Assembly: GCA_024516035.1 (NCBI GenBank)
Contig: CM044956.1
Location: 55,333,533 to 55,397,532, forward strand
DNA length: 64,000 nt
Origin: Bactericera cockerelli
Lineage: Eukaryota > Arthropoda > Insecta > Hemiptera > Triozidae
Reading direction: 5' to 3'
In this document: positions 32,355-43,508 of the stretch, one piece after another
Layout of the letters: each line of letters starts with the position of its first letter
How positions within the stretch are numbered: the stretch's first letter is position 1
The notes under the pieces: generated by a model
Seen by the model: only the letters and a program-made list of their open reading frames with translations
The model's database searches: none
What the model was told of the DNA's origin: nothing
Made by a program: the position numbers and the translations under genes

Positions 32355-34011
32355 TACAGGGTGTCCCACCAAACTTGGACACCTCAAATTACTCGGGCCC
32401 TGAAAGAGTTTTTGAAAAATAAAAAATCCTAGGGTACATGGTCTAATTATGCGGTTTCAGTCATGAATTTTTTTTTATACAGGGTGGTTCAAAAGTCAGA
32501 AATTGAGGTGTCAACTTTCGATTTTTAAATGGATCGACCTGAATTTTATTTGATAATTTTACTTCTAAATGATTCCTGAGTACTTTTTTAAACAAAAATA
32601 TTACATACAGGGTGGTTTTTTTTCGACCTATTTTTTTTCTAAATCTTAAATAACTCAAGTTCGGTTAATTTTTTCGATAAAAAGAATAGAATGTGTTTGT
32701 GTAATGAATACACGCACTTTCAATTGGCATCAGAAATTTTTATACAGGGTGGTTCACAAGTGAAATAATGACTTGATTTTTTTTAAAACCGAGTTTTTTA
32801 AATTTTTTATTTAGGATTAATAATTCTCGTCTAATTTTACACATTTTTCGTTAGTCATATCGAAAAACAAAACTAAAGTGTTGTACAGGGTGAGACATAA
32901 TTTTTTTGTAAAACTCTGTATATGAGCAGTCAAAGAGACGCAAAATTAAATATAAAGATTAAATATGCAAGAAAAACTTTGATTTTTAATTAAACTAAAA
33001 AGTTATGGTTTTTTAACTAATATTGTCGAATGGACCACCCTGTAGATATTTTCTTAAACTATCATGTAGGTACTCTAAGTTGTATAAAATTCAACGAACA
33101 CTTTGAATCATGTGGGAGAAACAAGTAAAAAACACGAATTTGAAGCCATTTTCAATTTGGTGTCCACACTGAATGATTTTAAAACTTGAAATAAAAAGTA
33201 GGTAGGTGTAGACACAAAATTGAGCATGGCTTTTTGAATTCATTTTTTTTCTTTCAGATTTGGACTCCTCGTTGAATTTTAGACAGTTACGACTACCCAT
33301 ATGATGGTTTAAGAAAATATCTACAGGGTGGTCCATGCGACAATATTAGTTAAAACACCATAACTTTTTAGTTTAATTAAAAATCAAAGTTTTTCTTACA
33401 CATTTAGTTTTTATATTTAATTTTGCGTCTCTTTGACTGACCGTATACAGGGTGTTACAAAAAAATGATGTCTCACCCTGTACAACACTTTAGTTTTGTT
33501 TTTCGATATGACTAACGAAAAATGTGTAAAATTAGACGAGAATTATTAATCCTAAATAAAAAATTTAAAAAACTCGGTTTTAAAAAAAATCAAGTAATTA
33601 TTTCACTTGTGAACCACCCTGTATAAAAATTTTTGATGCCAATTGAAAGTGCGTGTATTCATTACACAAACACATTCTATTCTTGTTATCGAAAAAATTA
33701 ACCGAACTTGAGTTATTCAAGATTTAGAAAAAAAATTGGTCGAAAAAAAACCACCCTGTATGTAATATTTTTGTTTAAAAAAGTACTCAGACACCATTTA
33801 GAAGTAAAATTATCAAATAAAATTCAGGCTGATCCATTTAAAAATCGAAAGTTGACACCTCAATTTCTGACTTTTGAACCACCCTGTATAAAAAAAAATT
33901 CATAACTGAAACCGCATAATTAGCACATGTACCCTAGATTTTTTTATTTTTCAAAAACTCTTTCAGGGGCCGAGTAATTTGAGGTGTCCAAGTTTGGTGG
34001 GACACCCTGTA
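32355..34011. mobile_element. Palindromic mariner-like MITE with reiterated termini, 1653 bp
   Basis: Flanked by TA (32355-32356, 34010-34011). Ends are CAGGGTGTCCCACCAAACTT and its inverse. Arms of about 740 bp (32357-33095, 33273-34009) are near-perfect inverse copies around a loop of about 175 bp. Each arm holds further TACAGGGTG motifs (about 32478, 32606, 32741, 32884 and, inverted, 33039). Two mirror-image 65-codon frames (32461-32658 minus; 33708-33905 plus) exist only because of the symmetry. Confidence 0.8.
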
Positions 34012-34027
34012 TATAAATAAAAAATAT

Positions 34028-35041
34028 TTTGACAAAGGCCATCCCGTCCACTCTGTCTACACCGACGTGGCCAAGGCTTTTGATCGCGTGGATAGTTGTT
34101 TTCTTATTAACAAACTCAGGTCTTACGGTTTTGGTGTTAGTTTTCTCAGTTGGTTATCCAACTGTCTGAGTGGTAGATCTCAGCAAGTTAAGGTTGGTGG
34201 GTACATCTCTTCGCCAATAGCTGTTCTTTCAGGTGTAGGTCAGGGAAGTCATTCCGGACCTTTGCTGTTTAGCCTATTTTTTAATGATTTGCCTGACTTT
34301 ATCCAGAACTCATCAGTCTTAATGTTCGCCGATGATGTTAAACTTTACAAGTCTATTACTCATCAAAGTGACTGCCTTTTACTACAATCGGACATTCAGA
34401 GATTTTATGATTGGTTGGACACAAATGGTTTAGAGCTCTCTCATCACAAGTGTGCTGTTATGGAATTTTCTCGTTCCTCTTCTTCGATGGGTTTCCAGTA
34501 TAACCTCAATTCTCTTCCTTTGCCTTTGGTAAATGAAATTAAAGATTTGGGGATTATTTTTGATAGAGGTTTATCTTTTGTACAGCAAATCAGTAAATTG
34601 TCTTTGCGTTGCCATCGCTTACTAGGATATGTCGCGAGAAACTCTAAGGGGCTGTCTAATGAAGCTTTTCTTCTTCTTTACAAAGCCCTGATACGCTCTA
34701 CACTGGAGTATGCCTGTAATGTATGGTCCCCACATTATGGTATACACGTTCACACTATTGAAAGAGTCCAAAATAAATTTCTATCTATTTTTAAGTATCG
34801 TTTTAAGCAGGAAATGTGTGATTTAGATCCTTTATTTGTTAGAAGGAAGTATTGTGACCTGAAATTCATTACCAAATTGGTTGAAGGGCAAATCGACTGT
34901 CCCAGGCTACTTGAGACAATACGTTTTGATTGTAACCGCAGGCTAAGAACTAGTAAAACTTACTTTATTGATATCTGTGATAAGAATTACCTTTACTACG
35001 CTCCCATCAATCGTATGATGCGGCTTGGCAATGAATTCTAA
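34028..35041 (+). pseudogene. C-terminal half of a LINE reverse transcriptase
   Basis: Opens with HSVYTDVAKAFDRVDS, a palm motif, then RSQQVKVGGYISS, GVGQGSHSGPLLFSLFFND, the catalytic FADD (34325-34336), EIKDLGIIFDRGLSF and IRSTLEYACNVWSP, running without a stop to 35041. All upstream RT blocks and the endonuclease are missing through 5' truncation, so it cannot function. The first in-frame ATG-like start proposed by ORF callers (GTG at 34067) is not a real start. It is related to, but clearly distinct from, the two other CR1/Jockey-group copies in the window. Confidence 0.85.
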
Positions 35042-35215
35042 TGTTTCATTTAAGATATAATATTTTTATCAATTTTATATTCTTTATTACTGTATCATTT
35101 TTGATTTTTGATACCTCCTTATTTCAAAATATTTATTTGTAAACTGTTATTTGTTGTACATTGTCACTTGTATCTTGGGCTGGTCCCGTGTAATAAATAA
35201 ATAAATAAAAATACT
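34028..35215 (+). mobile_element. 5'-truncated LINE, CR1/Jockey group
   Basis: Starts abruptly in RT palm-domain coding sequence directly after the palindrome and ends with GGG-CTGGT-CCC (35177-35187) and a TAAA repeat tail (35190-35213). The flanks share a loosely similar TAAAAATA-type sequence, too simple to prove a target-site duplication. Confidence 0.75.
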
Positions 35216-35490
35216 TTCTCTCTATGAGTTTATATAACTGTATACAAGTTGATTGCTTTTAAGTAACATAGGAGTGTTTGATAAACAAGAAAACGCGTCC
35301 TTGAGTTGTCTTTTTAGAAATGATTTTGATTGTATTTACCATCATATTTTATAATAATTCTCTTGATGTTTGTCTAATCAAAAAAAAAAAAAAAAAAAAA
35401 AAAAAACGGAAACTTTGGTAACCATGGCCCTATTTTCGGTTATAGTCCAAGCTTGGAAAATTTATTGTTCTTGGAGATTAAGACAGTATA
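35216..35490. other. No gene; A-run
   Basis: A poly(A) run at 35381-35406 without an attached element that I recognise. Confidence 0.5.
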
Positions 35491-35494
35491 TAAA

Positions 35495-35595
35495 TCAGCG
35501 TAGAAAGAGAGAGAGAGAGAGAGAAAGAGAGAGTGAGAGAGAGAGAGAGAGAAAGAGAGAGTGAGAGAGAGAGAGAGATAGAGGAAGAGAAAAAT
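35495..35595. repeat. GA tract
   Basis: (GA)n with AAA and GTG interruptions. Confidence 0.9.
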
Positions 35596-35639
35596 AAAGA
35601 AATAATTTGTCATCGAGGCTTGTTTCATTGCTTTATTGC

Positions 35640-35711
35640 GTGCAATAATAAGTAAGGCGGCGGCGGACTTGTAACCTGGAGGTCGATGGTTCAAGTCCCA
35701 AGTTCAGCCAA
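35640..35711 (+). mobile_element. SINE family A head, cut by a Helitron
   Basis: 'aaggcggcggcggacttgta' and the B box 'tggttcaagtccc' followed by 'agttcagcca', where the Helitron at 35712 begins. The usual SINE body does not follow. Confidence 0.65.
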
Positions 35712-35952
35712 TCTTAATATATAAATGTCAAAGTCACTGACCACTGACTGACCACTGACTGATCATCGCTCTACAGCCAAAACCGTAAGTCCTAGGAAGC
35801 TGAAATTTGGTAGGTAGCTTTGTCTTATAGTCTAGATGTGCAATAAGACGGGATTTTTCGAAATTCCCACTACAACACCTGCCATTGGCGAAAAAGGATT
35901 TTTTGCTTTCACGGCCATGCCTCGGCCCGCAAAGAGGGCGAGAGCCCGCTAG
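35712..35952 (+). mobile_element. Non-autonomous Helitron, 241 bp
   Basis: Starts TCTTAATATATAAATG after A and ends CTAG before T. The subterminal GC hairpin is at about 35924-35947. Nearly identical in inverse orientation to 48575-48815, which has the same length. Confidence 0.85.
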
Positions 35953-36002
35953 TATTTAGTAAAGCGTGATTGAGTAGTTGTGACTTGTGACATCACTAAT
36001 GC

Positions 36003-36104
36003 TCGGTTCTACGAATCTTGAAAAACACGAAACAGGGGATTGGGAACGTTTGGACCTAACGTCACAATTCCCGGTTTCGTGTTTTTCAAGATCCGTAGAA
36101 CTAA
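36003..36104. repeat. Long imperfect hairpin, about 100 bp
   Basis: 'gttctacgaatcttgaaaaa' onward (36006-36033) pairs with 36074-36101 with one mismatch, and the interior (ACAGGGGATTGGGAACGTTTGG / inverse) also pairs partially, leaving almost no loop. Confidence 0.85.
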
Positions 36105-36119
36105 GCCAAGTATATAATT

Positions 36120-37186
36120 ATTAATAGAGTTAAATAACACATATTCTGATAAGAATATGTACCCATATTTTGTACCCATTCTGATAAGAAGATTTTTTCC
36201 GATGATATCATGTCATAGACATTTTTGTTACCATTAAAGGAACCACCACGTATAATGTACAGTGTATGGCTGTATAGCGTATAATATATGCGCCGTATAT
36301 GGTCCTACCAGTACTTTTCATGGTTTTTCTAATCGAAATGAACTACGGTTTTTGAAATGGAATTCAATTATCTAGAAAAAAAGTATCTAGAAATAAAAAT
36401 ATGAAGGAAATGAGAGAAAAAAAAGAAGAAAAAAAAAAAGAAAGCAAACATCAGTTTTCCAATTTTATTGAATTACATGTTTTAAGCATGGAAACAAATT
36501 TTCTTCTTCTGCTCTTTCTAGAAAAATTGAATGAGAAAATAAATTTAATCTATGTAGCTTAGAATCTACAGATAGTATTGTGAGAAGAAAAGTTCATATG
36601 TTTCTGAAAAACAGATTAGTGTGTTGAGATTGCGGAATAGAAGTTTACTGAACGATTGGTGGGTTTTCAAAAGATTTTCTTGATGATTTTTCAAAAAAAA
36701 AAAAAAAAAAAAAAAATTCCGACATGATAAATTCATCTCTAAATTTAGTCTTGAGTACCTACTCGGAAATAGATTAATATTAGAAATTCTGGAATGAAAA
36801 TGTACCCATGATAACAAATGGTGGGTTTTTAAAAATAACTTTTATTTATTGAATTTAACATTAATATTGTTTTTGATTACATAATTAAGCAAGATTTTCT
36901 GATTTTTCTTTCTTTCTGATTGATGTAGATATATTTTTAAAATACTGAAGAGAAATTTATTGACAAATTAATTTTAAATGCTAAATAAAGTGGTGCCAAA
37001 AACTGCCAAACATTAACCAAAATCGATATAGGAAAATTATTTTAAAATTACTAAAAATCAGGCTTTAAGATCAAAGAGTGTTATCACTATAAATTCTATT
37101 TACCCATAGTTATTTAAAAAATACTATCAAGATGAAGTGCAAAAATCACACTTTTTAAATCGAACCGAGCACAATCACTGAAATAA
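36120..37186. other. No recognised gene
   Basis: AT-rich with an A-run at about 36692-36715. A minus-strand 83-codon frame (36566-36817) is unsupported. Confidence 0.5.
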
Positions 37187-37386
37187 TTTAGTGGCCAAAA
37201 TATAATTTTGTTAAAATAATTTCGTCCGAGTTAACCCTTTCAAATAATCAACTGGTCAGAATATAATATTCTTAAAATTATTTCTCCCAATTTTTAACTT
37301 ATTCAAATAAATAACTGGCCAATTAGGCTTTTTCCAAATAATTTTTCTCAAAATAATTTCCCCCGAGTGTTAACCCTTTCAAGCAC
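37187..37386. repeat. Degenerate tandem repeat, about 63-70 bp, three units
   Basis: Units carry ACTGG(C/T)CA near the start, 'ttaaaataatttc' in the middle and TTAAC(C/T)..TTCAAATAA at the end. The third unit runs into the piggyBac-like element. Confidence 0.6.
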
Positions 37387-37618
37387 CCTGTGCCGCTCGA
37401 TGGAAGACCGAAGTCCTTGCAAGGAGATCGTGCACAAGTGCAATAGTGACCCTGGAGGGGGGAGGAGGAGTATTGGAATTCAGGAGGACTCAGGGGGCGG
37501 CATAGCGAGGCGGACGCGCTCTGGTAGTTCCTACTCGCATATTCCGGTCGCACGCAAGTGTGTGCTGACCTTGGACGGATATTCGTATGTTATAGGTAAG
37601 TGGGCATGAAAGGGTTAA
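37370..37618. mobile_element. Candidate piggyBac-like MITE, GC-rich, 241 bp
   Basis: Bounded by TTAA at 37370-37373 and 37615-37618, with inverted ends CCCTTTCAAGCACC and (inverse) CCCTTTCATGCCCAC. TTAA targets and CCCTTT ends are hallmarks of piggyBac-type transposons. The interior is strikingly GC-rich for this window and open in one frame on each strand: an 80-codon plus-strand frame and a 76-codon minus-strand frame. A GTAAGT donor-like site lies at 37595-37600. A caution: the left TTAACCCTTTCAA also occurs in the neighbouring tandem repeat. Confidence 0.6.
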
Positions 37619-37927
37619 AATATTATACTTTTTTTTTTTTTTCTTCAATTCATATATTAAGAACAAAGTATGGAAATCACCTATTATTAAAGTAGACCTC
37701 TTTATTTATTTGAGGTTTTTTAACAAGTGACAAGTGAGGATTTTTAACTTGAGCATTGTAGACTGGGAATTTAAATTTAAATGACTCAGTCGCCGTAATA
37801 TCATCTCATGTTTTACTTCCGAAAAATTTACAATATTAGAAATCGGAAGTATGTGTTCATTTTTGTTAAAAAATTTTATCATTTTGCTCCGATTTCAAAT
37901 TTTTTCATATATCTGAACATTTCATAA
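37619..37927. other. No recognised feature
   Basis: T-run at 37630-37642, otherwise AT-rich. Confidence 0.5.
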
Positions 37928-38420
37928 CCAAAGTTGGTCAGGACCAACTTTGGTTTTGTGTCTGTCTGTCGGTCTGTTAAAAATATTCCTTTTAACGCGC
38001 AAATATCGGAAACTACTGAACGGATTTCGAAGAAATTTTGTATACATAATTATAGGAGACTTTCTGCAGATGATCCCATTTTTAGTTAATTTGCAGTTCT
38101 GGGTGAAAAATACCATGCGCCTGACTACTAACTTTTTACTTAAACGCTTATATCTCAGAAACACTACACCCAATTTTGATGAAATTTTGTAACTATGTGC
38201 AGTGCATATTATCTTTTCCCATAGGCCATTTATATTTTTGTAATTATTAATGATTGAGCTCTGATGTTCAAGAAAATTAAAAAAAAAAAAACAAATTGAC
38301 AAGAAAATGAAGGTCTTTGACTTACCGATACAAAAATTTTTGTGGACCATAACAAATTTTAAGAAAATCAGTATAGTAATTTTGGAGATACAAGTAATTT
38401 AGTATAAAATCTCAAAATTA
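37928..38420 (+). mobile_element. Interspersed repeat with hairpin start
   Basis: Begins with the perfect hairpin 'ccaaagttggtc'/'gaccaactttgg' (37929-37955), then TGTCTGTCTG, then 'aactactgaacggatttcg' and 'gaaattttgta'. The CTG-repeat followed by a 'sequence independent of gene' motif of this kind also appears at 44250-44390 in a different element. It is non-coding; class unknown. Confidence 0.4.
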
Positions 38421-38804
38421 ATGTCACGTGTACCTATTCAATTTAAAACAATCACGAGGAAGTATTGTATCCATAATTGGCAGTGTTTTTCTGGTTGTAG
38501 GCATAGCGAATGTAGAAAATTTAGAATAATATTTTCAAATCCTTGCATCTCCAGTTCTTCTGAATGTGGAGAACGCGAATGTTGATAATTTCGAATGACG
38601 CAGTTGTTAGCGAATTTTTTTTTTTTTTTTCTCAAAACGTTTTATCTTTTTTCTCAATGGAGAGAAAGCCACTCTCGAGAATGTGACAGTCTTGTTGGTT
38701 CGTGATAAGAGTGATATGCAGAAGCCCACAATAGACACTCCACTTACTGCCAGCTGTCATAAAAAATAAATAAAAACCTCACTCACCTCTCTTGAATCAT
38801 ACTC
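38421..38804. other. No recognised feature
   Basis: A T-run at 38619-38632; no supported frame. Confidence 0.5.
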
Positions 38805-39550
38805 ATTCTATCTCCTTTTTCTCTCTCTCTTTCTCTTTGTTTTATTATTTTTTTCTTTTTTTCTCTATTTTTCTCGCTCTTTTTTCTTTATCTTTTTTCT
38901 CTCTGTTTTTCCTCTATCTCTCTCTCTCTCTCTTTTCCCCCTCTCTCTTTTCTTTCTCTCTCTTTTTTCTCTCTCTATTCATCTCATTATCATCTCTGGT
39001 ATTCAAACTCCTATTTTTTTTACTTTTTACACTACTCTTTGGATCTCCCTTTCTTCCATCTTTCTCTACATATTTTCCTCGCCTTCTCATCTCTTTTTCT
39101 ATTATCAACTTCTACTCTTCATTATTTACCCACTTTTATCTCTAAAACCATGTTGTTCTATTCAAAACACTTCAATTCAATTCTCTTTTTTTCTCTTTTC
39201 TCTAGAACCATGTTATCCTATTCAATTCACTTCAATTCAATTCTTTCTTTTTCTCTTTCTCTTTTTCCTTCTCTTTTTCTTTCTTTTTCTCTATCTCTTT
39301 TTAACACTTTTATCTCTAATTTTATGTCAACTCTCTCCCTTTCCTTGTTACTTACATCTCTCTCTTTCTCTTTCTGTTTTCTCTTACTTTTTTTTTGCGC
39401 TCGTCTCTCCTTCCTCCTAAAACTCTTCCGTATTTCTTGTCCATTACTCTTCCATACTAACCAAGAAAATTCCTCCATTATTTCGCTCTCATCACACCTC
39501 CACTATGCAACTCTCTCCTATCTGTCTCTCTCATATTCTTCCTTTTAAAT
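38805..39550. repeat. CT-rich tract with local duplications
   Basis: Pyrimidine-rich. A segment of about 58 bp beginning 'ctctaaaaccatgtt' (39140) is duplicated at 39200. The Ser/Leu/Phe-rich frames are artefacts. Confidence 0.8.
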
Positions 39551-40740
39551 ATCTTCCTTCTTTCTTCTACTTAAAAACTCGTCCATCCCTCTTTCATGTT
39601 CTTCAAGTTTCTCCACAAAAAGAAATGTTGGAGGTGAGAGAGACAGTGGTATAGTGGAGAGGTGTGATGAAAGAGAAGGTTGTATAGTGGAGGTGTGATG
39701 AGAGAAATGAAATGAGAGTCATCACACATCCACATCAGTTTTTACACCTCCACTATGCAAATCTCTCCCATCCATCTTCAACAACTTCCCTCCTCATCCC
39801 TCGTCCATGTTTCTCATTAACGGAGGCTCTCACAGTAAGCCTTGAGCTTTTTCAAGTCAGCTTTCTCCTGAACTGGGACGTCACAAAATCTTTTTTATAC
39901 TCGCAAATACAGGGTGGAATTTTGTGGGATGTAAGAATGTCCCTTAAATCATCATCCCAAATAAATGACACAAAGCCTCACACGAGAAAGGAAAGAGGCC
40001 TTTTATCTATGACGGAAAGAGGCCTGTTATCTATGATGAGGTATAGAAAACTACTAAGAAAAGAAAACGTCGAGAAATATGAAAAAAAAAAAAAAATTGA
40101 AATCGGAGCAATAAGATATTTTTGGTATACAAAAAAGGAAAATTATCGGACGTAATTATTTAAATATGTTATGCTTGGTTGTCTTCTTTTACTCCATAGG
40201 CCAGCCAAAATAATTAGTAAGTGTACGTTTTTAAATATACTTTATATGTCAGGGACAAAATCAGGAGCGTCCGGCCCCAAGGGGCTAGTTTAAATTTTTA
40301 TATGAGACCACCTTATTATTTATCTTGTTGGTTCTGCCTTCATTTCAAAGTACATATTTTACAAAAAATGGGAGTCTTAATGGTTAGTCAATTTAAAATG
40401 GCGACGTGTTCAGTTTTGGCATAAACAAACAAATGGCGGCCTCCCAGCAGATATTCTCAATAATTTTAAAAGTGTAGTAATTTAGCACAGTTTTACATGC
40501 AAAATTGAAACTTTCCACCTTCAAATCTCTCAAAATTTGACCATCTGTTGAAGGACTTTATAAACAGACTGTATGTATAATTTTATAAAGTATATTAGGT
40601 ATGCGAGTTCATTATTATCTGCTGTCTGCTTAAAATAATTACGGAAACAAAAGGTGGCCACACAATACACAAGTTTGGGAAATTCTTCATCCAAAGCCTT
40701 TATCTTGCTGTCAAAATTTTGCAACAAAAGGGTTTTGCTC
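39551..40740. other. Gene-free, one lone mariner-type end
   Basis: 'atacagggtgg' at about 39908 resembles the TIRs of the mariner-like MITEs but has no inverse partner nearby. A 26-bp direct duplication is at 39990-40038. Frames here are unsupported. Confidence 0.45.
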
Positions 40741-40839
40741 TCATTCTGTGTAAAGACATGTAATGATGGAGATAGGGGTTGGGGTAGAAAGATGTAATGA
40801 TGTAAAGTAACTTAAGAGAGGAGAGAGATTTAGGGAGAG

Positions 40840-40993
40840 AAATAAGGTAATACGAAGAGAGAGAGGGAGAGGGAGGGAGGGAGGAAGGAAGGGAGAGAGA
40901 AAGTGAGAGAGAGGGAAAGAGAGATAGAGGGAGGGAGAGACAGAGAGAGTTAAATCATGGGAGGGAGAAAGGGAGGAAGATAAAGAGAGGGAA

Positions 40994-41031
<38 letters not shown>

Positions 41032-41290
41032 GAGAGGAATGGATTGGAAGAAAAGAGAGAAAGAAAGAAGAAAATGAGTAGAGAGGGAATGATTTTGAAA
41101 ATGGAATAAAAGAGTTTTAAGAATGAGAGAGAGAGAGAGAGAAACATTGAGTGACAGAGAAAATAAGGGTAACGTACTTGTCACTTAGAAAGAAATATGA
41201 TAAGCGAAGAAAGAGAAGAGAGAATGGAACAAATAATTGTAAAGAAGGAAATAGTGAGAAAGAGAGAGAGGTTTGAAGATAAAGGGGGTG
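40840..41290. repeat. GA-rich tract
   Basis: Purine-rich with GGGAGG and GAGAGA blocks. Confidence 0.85.
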
Positions 41291-41544
41291 GGGCCAATCA
41301 TGATCGGGTGGTCAAACAGCATACAATTATGGATGGTCAAAAAACCGTACAGTTCAATGCAAAAAGTAAGTGTACGAGATATTTGCCTGTTGAAACTTGT
41401 ACCCACATAATATTTTCGGGAGTACACACTTATTGTGAAGAAATGTAAAAAAGTTATTATAAATTATAATATTTAAAAAAAATCGAAGGTCCCATCCATA
41501 GTGTCAATTCCACTGAAAATATTATCATGAAACTTTTTGAAACC
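41291..41544. other. No recognised feature
   Basis: Nothing matched. Confidence 0.5.
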
Positions 41545-41580
41545 CCTAGTGGTTACCTTCCACTAAAGAGTATTATTATT
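41545..41580 (+). repeat. Terminal piece of SINE family G
   Basis: 'ggttaccttccactaaagag' and ATT tail only. Confidence 0.6.
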
Positions 41581-41940
41581 GTTATAAAAATAATATCGTT
41601 TAGATCCACATTGAAATTATTTTCATATTCGTACATTAAGAAGAAAAAAAGTTTAAAAAATAAAACATTTTTCTGCCACTCAGTATAATTATGTATGTAC
41701 CATATGTAAGTGGATACGGTAGGGATATTTATGTGTATCTAGATATACCTATACATATTATACGTATACGAGGCACAGAAAGCGTTTTGGTGGAGCGTGA
41801 TGCTTTGTTTTAACGGTCGATGTAACCTATTTTGTGCTTTCTGAACGCTCTTTTGTTTATTTTGTGTTAAGTATGAATGGATGTTACCAAAGAATACCCA
41901 GTTACTTACACTTTTCTCATGTGAAGGTAGAAAAGATTTC
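41581..41940. other. No recognised feature
   Basis: AT-rich. A weak inverted similarity between 'cagaaagcgt' (41776) and 'gctttctgaacgc' (41837) was noted but is short. Confidence 0.45.
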
Positions 41941-42140
41941 ATCGGTAGTCAAGTAGTTAACCTGCTGGTCTAGTAATCCGTTGGTTCGAATAAAACCCAA
42001 TGCATGAATATTTTGTCATTTATTTGAGTATATGAGCTCATTGCCACGTTATAATTAAACTCTGAGGGTTAGGAGGTAGAAAATGCTTTAAGTAATAACC
42101 TCGCCTGGTGGTTGTCTTCCACTAGAGAGTGCTTCTTATT
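41941..42140 (+). mobile_element. SINE family G, full-length copy
   Basis: tRNA-like head ('ggtagtcaagtagttaacct' A-box region; 'gttggttcgaata' B-box region), a short body, then the G module beginning 'aaactctgagggttagg' at 42056 and ending 'ggttgtcttccactagagag' plus TTATT. It shows that the G module is the 3' end of a tRNA-derived SINE. Confidence 0.65.
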
Positions 42141-42368
42141 ATTTCATAACTTAATATTTGGAAGATCCCGGGTTCGAATCCCAGGGCAGAATAATTTAAT
42201 ATGATTGCTATTGAATTGAACAAGCACCTAACAGTTGATAAGTTGGAACAGTTGAAATATACATAATTTATATTTAAAATTGCTCCCAAGCTAAAATAAA
42301 GTTATTGGGAACTGAAATTCGGTATAGACAAGATACAACATTGGGGTGCTAGCAACTAACGTAATTGT

Positions 42369-42608
42369 TTTTTTTTTTTTTTCTCTCTCTTCTGTATGTC
42401 ATGTAGTATGCCTCCCCTCGGATGGGCGAGAAGTGACACAATACTTCCCATTTAGGGTCTGGGTCAACCCGATCGCACCGGAAGGTATCCCTTACAAACA
42501 ATAAATTGTAATCAAATTAAGAATACAAATTTTTGTTGGCACACGGGGATCGAATCCGGGACCTTCTGCATTACAAGCAAGTGCTTAACCACTGAGCTAA
42601 TCGCGCGC
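42369..42608 (-). mobile_element. SINE family B with poly(A) tail
   Basis: Minus-strand head: 'gcgcgcgattagctcagtgg' (A box) and 'cggattcgatccccgtg' (B box), with a GTA-type anticodon loop possible (Tyr). The body runs left to a T-run at 42369-42383, the poly(A) tail. The same head reappears inside the SINE at 60479. Confidence 0.75.
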
Positions 42609-43165
42609 TCTAATGTACAAATAGAAAAGTTGGTATATTTTCGCCATTTAAAAGGTGGACGCTTTAGTTTTACAACAAAAACATGGATGCATACGTTAAA
42701 GGTATTGCAAAAAAAGTAATCTCAGGAGTTCAAAAATCTAAAAAATTCAAAGAGTAAATGGTTGAAATATCTGTCCTTTTCGCCCACCTAGCAAAGGAAG
42801 ACAAATGTCAACTGTTGAGAGAGTAGGGTAAACACGTCCAAACTTTGGACAGTGGGACAGTTGGGATAGTAGGGAAAGTTGGCACAGGGAGGGGAGATAG
42901 ACTAATGGAAAATGAATGACTTCATTCAGGGTCGATTCCAGGACAATGATGGGGTAGGCTTATTAGAATAAAGTACTGAAATCATATAGGTAACATAGTG
43001 GGAACCTTACTTATCTCGAATAGAACAAAATTGTGCGTCCAACCTTGAACAGCTGATGGTCCCTCTTTCAACAAATCCTGGCCTCTGATTGGTTCAATTT
43101 ATTTAAAAATTTTGTTTACCTCATGTAGTAGCGAATAAGTCTATACAAAATTTTATATTACTACC
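42609..43165. other. No recognised feature
   Basis: No frame or matched repeat. Confidence 0.5.
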
Positions 43166-43169
43166 TACA

Positions 43170-43445
43170 TAATAAGTAGAAAGTAAGGAAGGTAGAAGAA
43201 GCAGAGACAAAAATAACTAATGGGTAACAGAGAACCAAAAAGGAAAGAAAGAGACAAAAAGAGTAAGAGTGAGGAAGATTGTGGTAATAATAAAAATAGA
43301 GAAAGTTGGGAGGAATAGAAAAAGAGAAGCAAAGGCAAAAAGGAGAGGAAAAGAAAGAGAAAAAGAGAGAGAGAGGGACAGAGACAGAAGTAGGAACAGT
43401 GAAGCAAAAGAAAAGGAGAGGGAAATAAGGAAAGAGAGAGGAGGA
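43170..43445. repeat. Purine-rich tract
   Basis: GA/AAG-rich, followed after only about 60 bp by a pyrimidine-rich tract. Confidence 0.85.
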
Positions 43446-43508
43446 GGGAGTAGTGGTTACATAATTTTTCATTTGATTAAACTCATGTCACGTGCCAAAA
43501 GTCGGCCT

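Noticed and set aside
32461..33905. Two near-identical 65-codon frames on opposite strands
   Set aside because: Mirror images produced by the palindromic MITE; no transposase motifs.
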